Positions 1 through 10,607 of a stretch of 64,000 nt of DNA are shown here, piece after piece (position 1 is the stretch's first letter; each line of letters opens with the position of its first letter). The position numbers and the translations under genes are program-made. The notes beneath the pieces are model-generated. The model ran no database searches and was not told the origin of the DNA. It saw nothing but the letters and a program-made list of their open reading frames with translations. Source of the stretch: Diadema setosum (Eukaryota > Echinodermata > Echinoidea > Diadematoida > Diadematidae); contig CM067077.1 of assembly GCA_033980235.1 (NCBI GenBank), forward strand, positions 12,193,797 to 12,257,796, given 5' to 3'.

Positions 1-234
1 ATTTAATGACCGTAGATTTTAGTTGGCTAGAATGCTTATACTTTCCGACTTAGTCACATTAGTCTAATCTGTACGAGTGAAATTATACTCCACCAAGAGC
101 AGTGTAAACATATTTAGAGATTTATTGAAACTTTTACCATTGGTTTTCAACAACAAACAAACGTGCTTGCACTGGTTATTTTGACCTAGTAGTCAAAGCA
201 TTATGCAAAAATAATGTCCTGCAGATTTACTTAC

Positions 235-363
235 CAGGCAGTGGTATGTTACAAAATATGTAGTATACCAGAGAAAATATGGAAGCTTTGTATAGTTAAC
301 AAAAATAGCTATGTGTATCAAAGGGGACCTGTACATTTCTTTACTCTGGTAGCACTTTGATTC
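235..363 (-). CDS. Candidate internal exon, unknown product
   Basis: This is a possible 129-base internal exon. On the minus strand an excellent acceptor (pyrimidine run ending TTTTCAG, just above position 363) is followed by a frame open for 43 codons up to a strong donor (CTG then GTAAGT). The length is a multiple of three. The translation begins ESKCYQSKEMYRSPLIHIAI and is rich in Tyr, Phe and Ile. No domain is recognisable. The base composition is as AT-rich as the surrounding non-coding DNA, which weakens the case. It could be a chance pairing of splice-like motifs, since no phase-matched neighbour was found. The reading frame and its function are unproven. Confidence 0.22.
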
Positions 364-2080
364 CTGAAAAGGAGGCTGTATTCAATGACCCACTAAACAG
401 CAGCCCTCCAAGATTTCACAAAATTCCTGCTTTACATACCATTAGAGATCAGTAGCATGCTATTTTGACTTCAGTGAATGTCCATGCTAAATGTGAGAAG
501 TCAAATGATAACTGGTTTCCCCATTGAATACACAAGACATTTCCAACCTTGGAATCGGGGAGGAAAAAAAAGAAGAAGAAGAATGGAAAATAGTGTCTCT
601 TCTTTTCTAGGTCCTATCATGACCATAGGTGCATTGTTACCATGTGTTTACTCTGCAAGTTGTCTTCGCAAGTTGCAGCACGCCTACTTTTGTTCGAAAT
701 GCCCCGTCGTGCTCTGCTAGTGAGTTGTTCGTAGAAATATGCCTTTCCTTTTAGAAAGAGAGAGAGACACACACACTCAAATACCCCCAAAACATGCTGG
801 TCTAGTGTGTGCCGTGAAACCCTTAAAATGAACTATTGCCGGTTGCCCATGCAGCACTTCAAATGAAGCCTGCTTTTGCACAAACTGACACTTTACTTTG
901 TCAGCCAAGCCAGACAATTGCCCATCAATGCCCTCCAAAACACACACAGTAGCAGGTTTATTAGACTTTAAAATAATCAAAAAATAATACAAACAAACAC
1001 AAAATCATACCACAAGATGCACCAATGCATTTTATAGCTGGTGAACAATAAGAACAAAAATCAGACATAAACAATGCACAAAAACATATTGTAACATTTG
1101 CTTTATGCCACCAAAAAAAAAAAAGAAAAAAGAAAGAAGAAAGAAAAAAGGAAATGGCAGTCTTCATCGTGTGCCTTCCTCTGTAATACCTTGGTAGGTG
1201 GATGCCAGTCGCCAACCCAGCGATGTACAGTAAGAGCTCCAAGACACTCGGGAGGTTTTCCAACTCAAAGTTAAGAACTCTACTGATGTATCTATTAGGC
1301 CTAGATTGGTCTGCTCCAAAATGGCAGTGACACGCTGGCAGCTGGGATGATGAAAAAAAAAAATCTCTTTAAGAATCAAAATGTTATTGAGGGGGTGCTC
1401 CTCGTTCTGTTCGTACCCAAGCAATCAAAAGCTAAATTGGTTGGTACCTGTCCTCCAAAAAACCTCTCCAATTGTCTAACTGCTATATGTCACTGGTGGT
1501 GATCCCAGTGGGGAGGTTCATTGGTAAGAACTAGTTCCTCACAGTTAGCGGTCCTCTCCAGTGCCCACCGAATAAATTGTATATGATGTGAAATCCTTCA
1601 CTTTTTTTTCCTCCAGTGAAGAATCTGTATTAATCAGTCCAGCACGTAGATAACAAAGTATTCACATTGACTTCGAGCAGTTACGATAATCCAGTTTGGT
1701 GTCCAGCAGATTAAATGGCATCCAGTTTACTGTCATCAACTGGTACTTCAGATCTATTCACTGACCAGCATGAAGTTATTTCGACGACAAGAGGATGGAG
1801 TAAGTGGCGTAGCTTTCCTGACAGGGGTGGCCTGAGGTGGCACTTTCTTTCAGAGCTAAAAGCTGAGTTCGCTCCTCTTATTTTTCAAGATTGCAAGACT
1901 GAAAGCCAGAGCTCAGTTTAATCAGTTCTTGTATACCACCTCTCTTTGGCTCTGCAAGTTTTATGCCAGTGCTCCTATTCCTTTTTGCCTCCCAGGCAAA
2001 CCGTGAGACTACTCGAGTTGGTTGAAAAAGGATTTGGGGGGGGGGGGGGGAGAGCAGGGGAGGATGCCAGGAATAACTCC
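364..2080. other. No supported gene
   Basis: AT-rich DNA with A-runs near 1110-1150 and a G-run at 2037-2050. A minus-strand stretch at about 1142-1270 reads VLELLLYIAGLATG in one frame and looks faintly coding, but it has only a weak donor (GTATTA) and no clear acceptor, so it is not called. Confidence 0.5.
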
Positions 2081-2158
2081 CCAATGATTGGCCCACAGTG
2101 CAGCTGAGCCCCGCCCACTCTTTGCTAAAGTTCACTCGGCCAGCCAATCATAGCGTCA
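2081..2158. promoter_or_regulatory. CCAAT/GC-box cluster, promoter-like
   Basis: Within 78 bases there are a CCAAT at 2081-2085, an inverted CCAAT (ATTGG) at 2087-2091, a GC box (CCCCGCCC) at 2109-2116, another CCAAT at 2144-2148 and a TGACGC half-CRE on the minus strand at 2153-2158. The patch is more GC-rich than its surroundings. NF-Y and Sp1-type factors bind such boxes in animals. No TATA box or convincing first exon is visible on either side, so orientation and target are unknown. Confidence 0.3.
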
Positions 2159-3254
2159 GCCTGAGTGGCTCCTGACTGTGAGTGACTGGCTCGTGTGGAA
2201 TGAAAGAGCTGCAAAGCAGTCACACTGGACAGTAGGGAGCATAGCAGCTCATGGAATCTTTACTTGCCACTGTGTGGTGGAATCGGATGGAAATAAGTTA
2301 TTGATATTTATGGTGTGGTTTGAGGAAGGAGGAAGGGGCACAAGAAATTATGAAACATTAAAGGAACAATCAAGCAAGACTTCCTGGAGAGGCTAGATTT
2401 GTAAAAATCATAGCATGTCATGATGATGCATGTAGGATTCCAGCCATAATAGCAATAAAGTATGATGTCGACTGTAAACAGTTGATAAAAATCAGAGCAC
2501 CCTAGGAATGCATGGACAAACACATACAAATAAAAGAGATAAGAACCGTGGAGTAAGAGATCATTACAATAAACTGTTTTGTGGAAACTGTACGAGGACT
2601 AGTGGATAAATCAACGACACTTAAAGGAAGACCTAAAATAAAGTAGAGATGTATTCTGTGACTGCTGCAAAACAGAATGAAAAGATCTAGGAAAATTTGA
2701 GCAGAATGAAGTTTCAACTACTTTGTACATTGTGGAAATCTGTGTGTAGGCAGATTTGTGGTGATGCTACTTGCTAGTACGTTATCAACTGGGCTTATAA
2801 GTATGTGATCGGTTGTTTTAATCACTCTTTCGTAAATACATGTACACGCATCACTTTTAAACTTCATATAATTTGAGGCTGGAAGTTGGATGAAATGACA
2901 CTCACTCACTATGTTTGGCTTTAACTATTGAAGTTGGTCCAAATATAGTGTGGAGTTGTGATTCAAAATAATTGTTCACTGAATGCTCCTTAATTTTCTG
3001 CTGTGAACCAAGTATATACCCACCTTACCAGTCTTTGATTGAGAGAGAGGCACAGCATAGCATTGGTACAATAGGAGGCAGTGGAAAGCTTTTGTAGAGA
3101 GGTACAGACATCAAGCCAACAAGAAAGATTGACCAAAGTAGCACAAAAAGAAAGAAAGAAAAAAAAAAGAACACAAAAATCCCCCCAAAACTACTTGAGT
3201 ATGTGAATCCCACTGTAATAGGTCCTCAACCCAGCGTAAGGGTACATAACAGTT
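2159..3254. other. No supported gene
   Basis: Ordinary AT-rich DNA. A donor-like CTG|GTAAGG on the minus strand near 3026 follows a frame containing a long run of Phe codons from an A/G microsatellite. Nothing else supports an exon. Confidence 0.5.
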
Positions 3255-3500
3255 GTCAGTAGGGGCGCTGGTCCGAGAATGAGGATCGTATTTGTATATG
3301 AGGGTCGTCTTCGTATACGGTGACTACGTCGCAAGCTGCCGACCTCTCGGCGAACGGCGTCCCGATAAATGAGGATGCGTCCATAAAAACCGATATAACC
3401 TTAGAAAACTATGATTGTCCCCAAAAGTAAGGACGCAAAAGCGCGACTGTTGATTGCTTCTTGCTTTGACCCTCGTAAATGAGGACGATGTGTAATAAAC
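3255..3500 (+). mobile_element. Dispersed repeat M, copy 1
   Basis: The head of this copy (3255-3290, starting AGTAGGGGCGCTGGTCCGAG) matches the reverse complement of 8816-8852 over about 30 bases, followed by partly matching words such as GAGGGT and TCTTCGTA. It is unusually CpG-rich for the window. The two copies lie in opposite orientations 5.5 kb apart and diverge inside. It is probably a non-autonomous element. The right boundary is uncertain and no target duplication was seen. Confidence 0.4.
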
Positions 3501-3610
3501 AGAGATCACTGCTTTCCTCGTTTTCTGTGTGCCCATGCATATGTTTTGTTGTAAGTTGAAGCTGACATACATGTAATACATGTAGGGCTATCTCTATAAT
3601 ACAAACGTAC

Positions 3611-3666
3611 CACACGAAGCGAGGTAAACACAAATGCGTACATTTGTGTTTACCTCGCTTCGTGTG
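3611..3666. repeat. Perfect 26-bp hairpin with 4-base loop
   Basis: Positions 3611-3636 are the exact reverse complement of 3641-3666, with only CGTA between them. There are no mismatches. The stem contains GAAGCGAGGTAAACAC. A transcript of either strand would fold into a compact perfect stem-loop. Confidence 0.9.
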
Positions 3667-4670
3667 ATAAAAATATACGTACCGCTGCATGCTGCGCATT
3701 GCGACATCAATTTACAAGTCATGCAAATTTTGCGTTTCTAGGAGCAATATGGATCGAGTTTTATTAGCAAAATGCTCTTCAACCTAAATGTGAGTATCGA
3801 TGTCCTACTATTAATCATTGTGATGTTTGTATAGACCATCGGCATAACATACCTATAAGTAGATCTCTAGATGTGCTTGGATTACATGGACGTTTCACTC
3901 GGGATTCTGTAAATTGTGAATAATTCTTGCAAGCGGCCTATTGTGGCATGTTGATTTGTATGTGAAAGGCAGATGAGTTTCAAGTCTGTTTACGTCTATC
4001 ATTCAATTACTACAATTTTTAGTTGAAAACGACACACATTAGTATTTTCCATTCAATAGCGCTGACGAAACCTGTATGTATTAAAAGTCTTGTGTGGGTA
4101 TGCATGTGTATGCAATGTGGGTGTTTGAGAGTACGTAGTCTGTATACCCAAATGCCAGGAAATTGTTATCATACATCAAGAAAAAAACAAACAAAACAAG
4201 CGCCAAGAAATCAGGTACATACTTTTGTACCATTTAATCACAAACACACACACAAATTGTCACATTTTTATTGCCAATGCTATAAAAAAAAATATAGGCA
4301 CAGGTATCACAGCACACGATGCATGCATTTCCTTTCTGTGCTGATAATATTAATGCTAGCTAGAATTATGATACAAGCAGTATGCTTTAAAAAAAGACTA
4401 AAAGCCTAATTACATTGTATGCCTAGAATAATGAAACATTCAGCAGTAGGATAACTGGAAAGCAAAAAAAAAAAAAAAGACGCAAACAAATAGATAATTG
4501 ACAATTTAAGTATAACAGACATAATAATAAACTTAGTAAATCGTAAAAGATTAGTGAGTGTTGAACGTGAAATTGCACTTAATGATTATTATTAAACAGT
4601 TACCAAACAGTTTGGCACAGACAGATCTTGGCCTAGGAGTTACCGAGGAGGGCATAAACAAAAGTATGAC
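3667..4670. other. No supported gene; downstream flank of the minus-strand gene
   Basis: AT-rich DNA with short A-runs (4465-4480) and no recognisable element. It lies 3' of the minus-strand coding exons at 5.0-7.6 kb and may include their 3' untranslated region or intergenic spacer. Confidence 0.4.
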
Positions 4671-4676
4671 TTTATT
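4671..4676 (-). terminator. Candidate poly(A) signal AATAAA
   Basis: On the minus strand this reads AATAAA, about 370 bases past the stop codon at 5045-5047. It is the first canonical hexamer I found downstream of that stop, so it is a reasonable 3' end for the candidate minus-strand gene. AATAAA is common in AT-rich DNA, so support is weak. Confidence 0.3.
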
Positions 4677-5044
4677 GTAGGAGCTGATGTCAAGACTTTT
4701 TATCTTTTGTCCTCGGGAGAAGATAGTTTGGTGACTTTTTTTTTTCAGTTACAAACAGAATGGGTAGATGCTAAGCACATAGCTGTTCATACACAGCAAC
4801 ATATCAGGAAGGAATGTCCCTAACATTATATACAACATCGTTGGTCAAGTACACAATATTGTAACATTATGCCTACAGTCACTTTACGATCTGCATACAG
4901 TACTTTGATATCACACAAGTTTTCCCCGTTTCGAAATAAAAATGTCATTTTCTTTTTCTACAGAATTAAGTCATGAGAATTAAGGTTACAGCGTCATTTC
5001 CATCAAGAACAAGCTGAAGGAAAGTTGAGCAGTAATTCTGGATG

Positions 5045-5244
5045 TTAATTGCATGACGACAGGTGCAAGCTATGTTTCATGACGCCGTGACACTGGTACT
5101 GAGAGCCGCCGGGAAAGCCGACATTCGTGAGGAGCAAGCCGAACATGCGAACATGAATTGGGAGTAGTCCAACTTGCATGAACATGTGCCCTTCAACATC
5201 AATTTCTAGAACTGCTGTCGTGTTCTGTCCTCCAAGATCATTCA
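5045..5244 (-). CDS. Candidate 3'-terminal coding exon, unknown protein
   Basis: The minus strand carries a strong acceptor (TTGTTCTTCTCTTTGATTCAG, cut before 5244). Two bases then complete a codon, followed by 65 codons to a TAA stop at 5045-5047. The peptide starts NDLGGQNTTAVLEIDVEGHM and includes VGLLPIHVRMFGLLLTNVGF and a Cys near the end. It has one Asn-glycosylation sequon (NTT). Codon-like composition and GC content are higher than in the flanks. It fits the exon at 7556-7630: that exon leaves one base (G), and G plus TG here gives a Val codon, so the joined frame stays open. I do not recognise the family; the loose beta-strand pattern is not enough to call a C1q/TNF-like fold. Confidence 0.45.
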
Positions 5245-5645
5245 CTGAATCAAAGAGAAGAACAAATACTGTAATTAATTTGTACAACAAAAGTAACTCG
5301 GCAGTTTTGAGTGTAGTGGCAGAATTGTACATGAAACACGATAGGAGCGTACATTGTAGCTCTTATATTATGTAATTAGTTGTTCATCATTCAAATTATA
5401 TATCTATATAACCTCTCTTAAACATAGCTGGTTCTCTTTATATGCATGGTAACCCATTCCATGACATATTTTTGTTCTTTTAAATAAAACTATTTGATGT
5501 AAAATATAATACACTGTATGCCCGACATAATCAAGCTACAGTCATTTACGATAAAGATATCTTGCCGAAGTACAGTGCACTGACGTTAGAACAAAGTCTT
5601 CGGGATCGGCAGTTTTGTTTCCTTGTATCAAATTTTTGTGTGTAC

Positions 5646-5672
5646 TACAACAACAACAACAACAACAACAAC

Positions 5673-5707
<35 letters not shown>
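5646..5707. repeat. Compound AAC/AC microsatellite
   Basis: About nine AAC units run directly into about seventeen AC units. Confidence 0.97.
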
Positions 5708-5711
<4 letters not shown>

Positions 5712-5889
5712 CCCAACACTCAAGCTCCGTTTATATTACCGGTATGCGATTATCGACTACCCATAATACGCTAAAAAGCAATATTAAATGCAATGTTATC
5801 ACTCTAATTTCGTTGATAATGTACATTTAATAGAGATAGTTGTTTGTACTTCATGCTTAGTTTGAAATCACATCAAAGTAGTTGAGGAT

Positions 5890-6925
5890 TCGAGTACTAT
5901 TCCAAAGGTTCATTGTTCCTAATGTCCGTTGTACTATAAAAGGTTCGTCGTTTCGACGGGTCGTCGGGTTTACGGCTCGCTATTCCCAAGGTTCGTAACG
6001 GTTGTTCCAAAGGTTCTTTTTTATATGAAAAGGAAATTTAAGGTTTGCTATTTTAAAAGTCCATTTATCCGAAATGAAGTATCATTCGATTTTTCCGGAG
6101 GTTTGTTCATCCGTCAATGAAAGGTTCTTTTTATATGAAAAGGAAATTTAAGATTTGCTATTCTGAATGTCCATTAATCCGAAACGTAGTATCATTCGAT
6201 TTTTCTGGAGGTTCGTTCATCCGTCAATGAAAGGTTCTGTTTATATGAAAAGGAAATTTAAGGTTTGCTATTCTGAAAGTCCATTAATCCGAAATGAAGT
6301 ATCATTCAATTTTCCGGAGGTTCGTTCATCCGTTAATGAAAGGTTCTTTTTATGTGAAAAGGAAATCGAAGGTTTGCTATTCTGAAAGTCCATTAATCCG
6401 AAATGAAGTACATGTATCATTCGTTTTTCCGAAGGTTCGTTCATCCGTCAATGAGAAAATGTTCGTTATTACGTTTCGTTTATCATAAAATGGAAATAAG
6501 GTTTATTGTTCATAGAAAAAGACCGTTCATCCTGAAATGAAAACGGTTCATTATCCGAAGACTTGTTGATCTAAAAACGATGATGTATGTTTTTGTTAGC
6601 AGTCCTATAATCACCTCTTCGTTTTCAGATTAACAAACGATTTTCATTTCCGATTAATGAACCTTGAAACACAAAGATTCCTAACATTTTTGGATTAAGG
6701 AACCTTCGTAATAGCGAACCTTATTTCATTTTTGGATTACTGAACGCAAGGAAAAACGAATCTTCGCAGTAACTAATGCCATACAAACAATGTCGCAATG
6801 ACGGACAGTAGTTTATTTCGGATTTGCAACGAACATCTAGGTACACTGCAAACAGAATTTGTGTGTTTTGGAATTACGAACCTTCGGAAAAACGATCGTT
6901 ATTGCATTTCGGATTATCTTATAAT
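5890..6925 (+). repeat. AAGGTTCG-type repeat with 110-bp tandem units
   Basis: Four tandem units of about 110 bases begin at 6009, 6120, 6230 and 6339 (spacings 111, 110 and 109), each starting AAAGGTTC and containing AAGGTTTGCTATT, TTAATCCGAAA and TTCGTTCATCCGT. The right part (about 6600-6920) holds the same vocabulary on the other strand (CGAACCTT, TTTCGGATTA), so the region as a whole is a loose inverted structure. Short open frames with a repeating peptide arise here, but the unequal unit lengths break the frame. It is therefore non-coding, and probably a degenerate foldback transposon. Confidence 0.75.
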
Positions 6926-7555
6926 ATGGCCTAATGCAAGTTCCGTGAAAACCAGAGCGATTTCTATTTAAACCCACTAAAATGTGATGCGTTCTTCAAC
7001 AAAGCGACGCTCGCTAAATTTTTCTTATGCTGAAGTTATACTGTATATCGTAAGCGTCCCGCATTTCGTTATAGGGTCTAACTGAATAAATTTCGTTTTT
7101 CTTTTTCAATGTCGCCGGGAAGTTACTTAGTTCAATCAAAAATCATTTAGCTATTAAACGTTTTAGTTTTGAGCGACTCGATGATGTTTATTTTTAAATC
7201 TGAATTTTTGCATGTGCTTCGACGATGTAACAATATGTCGTTCGTGTCGTAGTAACGCAAGTGCACCATATCAGCTCCTCTTGCCAACGCAACATGCAGA
7301 AGCATTGTTGAGCAATAATAATGATTCAGGGAAGAGTGTAGGGCCTATTTCAGAGCTGCCATTATCCTACACATCGTATGATCTTACCTTGCTCAACTTC
7401 GATTGTGCTGTTGGGATCTGTGCCATAAGACAAGGAAAGAAAAATGCAAAAACTGTCAAGAAATGTTCCGGTTTCACGGAGAGAAATATAAATATGCAAT
7501 GTGATCAGATTAGTAGCAATATATCAATGTTACTTTTATGTGTAACGTTGCTTAC

Positions 7556-7630
7556 CTGGTTCGTTTTGGCCTTCATTACGCAACTCCTTCATTTCCTCAA
7601 TGTGAACATCCATCAGTTCTTGGAGGTCAT
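7556..7630 (-). CDS. Candidate internal exon, coiled-coil-like peptide
   Basis: This is a 75-base minus-strand exon with a near-perfect donor (CCAG|GTAAGC) and an acceptable acceptor (TTTCATAAAG). Only one frame is open. It encodes DLQELMDVHIEEMKELRNEG then QNEP, a charged heptad-like helix (L, M, I, M and L at helical spacing). Both ends are in phase 1, so it could be skipped without a frameshift. It joins in frame to the terminal exon at 5045-5244. The upstream partner is unclear: a short exon ending at about 7918 (MNHFIYE, donor GTGAGC) leaves the required single G and would make this a very small protein. A donor at about 7850 (ATG|GTAAGA) and one at about 8041 (TCC|GTAAGT) are alternatives. 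The family is not recognised. Confidence 0.42.
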
Positions 7631-8639
7631 CTTTATGAAATTAACAGATGTAGTTTGGTTAGTACACTTGCATCTACTGTAGATTCAAACAGAATTTAAG
7701 ATGTGGCACACGTATAACACTTCTAAAGAAGTACATATAATCTGTTCCTGCTTATGATGCAATAACCAATAAAACAAATGTGATATGATTAATGAAGCAT
7801 GCGTGTGGGCCATCATGTGAGAAGTTCTGGTAACTTTTCTTACCATAATAATACTGGCCTCTCCCCTCACTTGACTACACGATGACGGGCGTGCTACCGG
7901 ACCTACAGGTGAGAGCTCACCCTCATAGATAAAATGATTCATGGGAATAAATCAAACACAGTTTGGTTAAAACTATCAGCACTGCATACTCTATAACTGT
8001 AGTGAGACCAGTCTTTAAAATTGCTACAGTACTCACTTACGGAAGCCATTTTCACGTTTATTTTATAAATTATTATTGGGATTTTAAAAATGGGAATATC
8101 ATTTAACAAGTTAGATGCGATCGAAAGAAGTATCTTTGATAATTTCGTTTGCACTGTTTCAAAATAATTACGTTTTTTTTTTTTTTTTTTTCGTGTTTGT
8201 TTTTTGCTTAAAGTTTTGTTGTTAGTTTTATTCAACCGGTCCTTGAATATTAAAGCACTTTCTGTTTTGTTTGTGATCATTTAAATGTCCATGTGCATGA
8301 TTATACCGTACATGGGAAACTAGCGTCGGCATGAACGCAGCTGCCATGCACGGGCAGTCGGACATATTCAACACAACGGTGTTCACAGCGGGATTTTAGG
8401 TACCGGCATACAGTCGCCAAACCAGGCAATCGGAAATCGGAATATTAATTAACAATAATTAGAATTAATATCTTATCGATCAGAAATATTCATACCGTTC
8501 AAATTTGCCATAATTCCACTGCAAAGTGCATTGGTTACTTCGTAGGTGTGTTGCTCCATGATGCGTGTATTGCCAATGACAGCACAGCGACTTTCACATT
8601 TCGCGCGATAAATCCACGGGAAGACGGACAACCCACAAA
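7631..8639. other. Candidate upstream splice donors, otherwise empty
   Basis: It holds three minus-strand donor-like sites: GTAAGA near 7850, GTGAGC near 7918 (after MNHFIYE) and GTAAGTGAG near 8041 (after an ATG GCT TCC). Any of them could belong to the minus-strand gene. A T-run lies at 8173-8191. No repeat family was recognised. Confidence 0.3.
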
Positions 8640-8853
8640 AGTAGACGGTGAACTAGGGGTATTTGTACACGAGGAATCCGTTTATCGCATCTAGAACGTG
8701 CGGTTCGGTACCCCTAAGCCCGCAAAGCCCCGAGGAAAAAAATCGTCCGCGAAAAAGCTACCGAACCTGATTTTCGCGGACGCGATTTTTCCGCGTTTAC
8801 GAAGATACCCTCGTTTGTGCGGACGATCCGCATTCTCGGACCAGCGCCCCTAC
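8640..8853 (-). mobile_element. Dispersed repeat M, copy 2
   Basis: In reverse orientation it starts at 8852 with the same head as the copy at 3255. The interior is CpG-rich with nested hairpins: CGTCCGCGAAAA pairs with TTTTCGCGGACG across 15 bases, and GGTTCGGTA recurs inverted. The left boundary is approximate. Confidence 0.4.
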
Positions 8854-9592
8854 TGGTTGTAGACCCAGTCCTTTGATTCCAGTGCTTATCAAATACTTTG
8901 AATGCTTCAATATGACGATCAGTGAACGAATGAGGGAAGAGGATCCCAGAGGCTGAATAGAGATGCGCATTTTGTGGAGCACGGTAGACAAATTTGATTA
9001 CATCTCATTAGTGTCTCCAGCTTCCTCGGGGGTGTGCGATTAATCTCCATTACAGACTGACTGACTCGTATTTGTATAATGCTGCTAGTACCGCAGGTTA
9101 TGCTATCTGTAAAAGCTCATTGAAAAAAAAAAAGAAATACTTTAATTGGAAGTTATTTCAGTGCCATTAAAAAAAACAGGCAAAAGAACATACAGCCAAT
9201 GATAAGGCATTTTCACTATTGTAATCATGCATGCATTAATGTAACTTGCACTCGATACCTCACAAGGCATGATCTGTACTCAGCATGTATTGATATTTTA
9301 AAGCTGCACGTACCTGATAATTTCCGTCATTCAGACAACAGCAATGCGTTATATTAATTTTGGATGAGCTCTACAGAGCTCTTGTCCTTGATTCTATCCA
9401 TGATTTAAATACAATGAATTTTGCCCGGTAGGAAATGTTGATGATAATTTCAAAATTAACTATTTAAGAGCATTTGCATATTCTGAAAGTTAATGTTAGC
9501 TCTGTTCGGGTTCCTTTATCACTGGAGTTACTCAATGTTATGTTAACTTGAATTTGCATTGCTCAGTACAAACCTAACTCATTTCTTGCCAG
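8854..9592. other. No supported gene; possible 5' flank of the plus-strand gene
   Basis: AT-rich DNA directly before the candidate signal-peptide exon. No CCAAT/GC-box promoter cluster is visible. Because the exon begins at a splice acceptor, an untranslated exon would have to lie here or further left. Confidence 0.35.
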
Positions 9593-9673
9593 AATGGGAA
9601 AAAAAGTTAGTGGTATTTTGCTGTTTGCCCTGTTTGTTGTTTTGACAAGCAATACCTCACACACAATGCCCAA
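9593..9673 (+). CDS. Candidate first coding exon with signal peptide
   Basis: A textbook acceptor (branch-like CTAAC, then TCATTTCTTGCCAG) precedes an ATG at 9594 in a strong Kozak setting (A at -3, G at +4). The frame reads MGKKVSGILLFALFVVLT then SNTSHTMPK. That is a signal peptide by layout: a basic n-region (KK), a hydrophobic core of about 14 residues, and a small polar c-region. A donor (CCCAA|GTGAAA) follows; without splicing the frame stops at TGA 9675-9677. The exon leaves two bases (AA), which the next candidate exon at 10608 completes to a Lys codon. The product would be secreted or membrane-bound. The mature protein and its family are unknown. The alternative is a chance hydrophobic frame. 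Confidence 0.42.
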
Positions 9674-9716
9674 GTGAAAATTTGCATTTTACAGGCTTTC
9701 CACGTAAACGGGCTCT

Positions 9717-10294
9717 AAGGGGCTTTTTACACTTGTAAATTTTTGCTTAGTCCCGTACCAACGGTGGGGCTAAGGGGGGGGGGGGGGGCCTTAGCCCCAC
9801 CGTTGGTACGGGACTATCCTTAGCCCACTTTCTGTTTACACTCGTTTTTGCCAAAGTGAGCTTGCCCCACCGATAGTCCGGTACTATCTGGCCCTGCAAA
9901 ATAGCAGGGTTAGCACCGCAATTGCGGTGCTAGCACCGCAATTGCGGTGCCAAGCAAGTGAGTGTAAACAGAACGAAAAAATAATCCGGGGCTAAGCGAC
10001 GGAGACGAAGTCCGACCCCCACTGACCAATCAGAAACGAGGTAATCTATTGCTGCCGGTGCGTGCGTGTACGTGTACAGTGCACAGCGTAATCATGAATA
10101 TTCATGTGGTTTGGAAAGTCCGGGGCTAAGAAAAACGAGTGTAAAAAGGTCAGTTTTCTCCTTAGCCCCGGACAAGAGATAGTACCGGACTAATTGGCCA
10201 GTGTAAAAAGCTGAAAAAAATTGGTACGGGACTAACGATAGTCCTGGGTCAGAGAAAGTCTGGGGTTAAGAAACACAAGTGTAAAAAGGGCTTT
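9717..10294 (+). mobile_element. Palindrome-rich DNA element F, copy 1
   Basis: A 0.58-kb element ending in inverted repeats (GGGCTTTTTACACTTGT at the left, ACAAGTGTAAAAAGGGC at the right). It also occurs at 19127-19711 in the opposite orientation. Near the left end TAGTCCCGTACCAACGGTGG and its complement form a long stem around a G-run. In the middle GCACCGCAATTGCGGTGC, itself a palindrome, occurs twice in tandem. It also carries ACCAATCAG and GAATATTCATG. No transposase frame is present, so it is non-autonomous. Confidence 0.8.
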
Positions 10295-10607
10295 GGCCCT
10301 CAGAAATGTGAATGACCTCTGTTTTTTAGTTTGGTGGAAGGGAAATAAGAAAAAAAAATGACCTGATTTGTTTGTTTGTCTGTTTGTTTATTCTTACCAA
10401 ATACCAAGTTTATAGCTATCAATCACAATCATTTCCTGAGACCAATTGAATATAAGAATTTTGTTTTCAAATTACCTGTAATTTTGACAAGATTTTTATT
10501 TTCATCATCAGCTTTAAAGAAAAAAAAATAAAAAAAAAGCTTTACATGTAAGTATATGTCCCTTGTGTCTTTCTTGAGTAAAGTGAACAGTGTCTTTCTT
10601 CCTTTAG

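Noticed and set aside
6167..6488. Repeating-peptide open frames
   Set aside because: Produced by the 110-bp tandem units, whose lengths are not multiples of three.
7212..7682. Plus-strand 156-codon open frame
   Set aside because: Its 3' part overlaps, antisense, a better-supported minus-strand exon with a near-perfect donor; it has no motif and no splice context.
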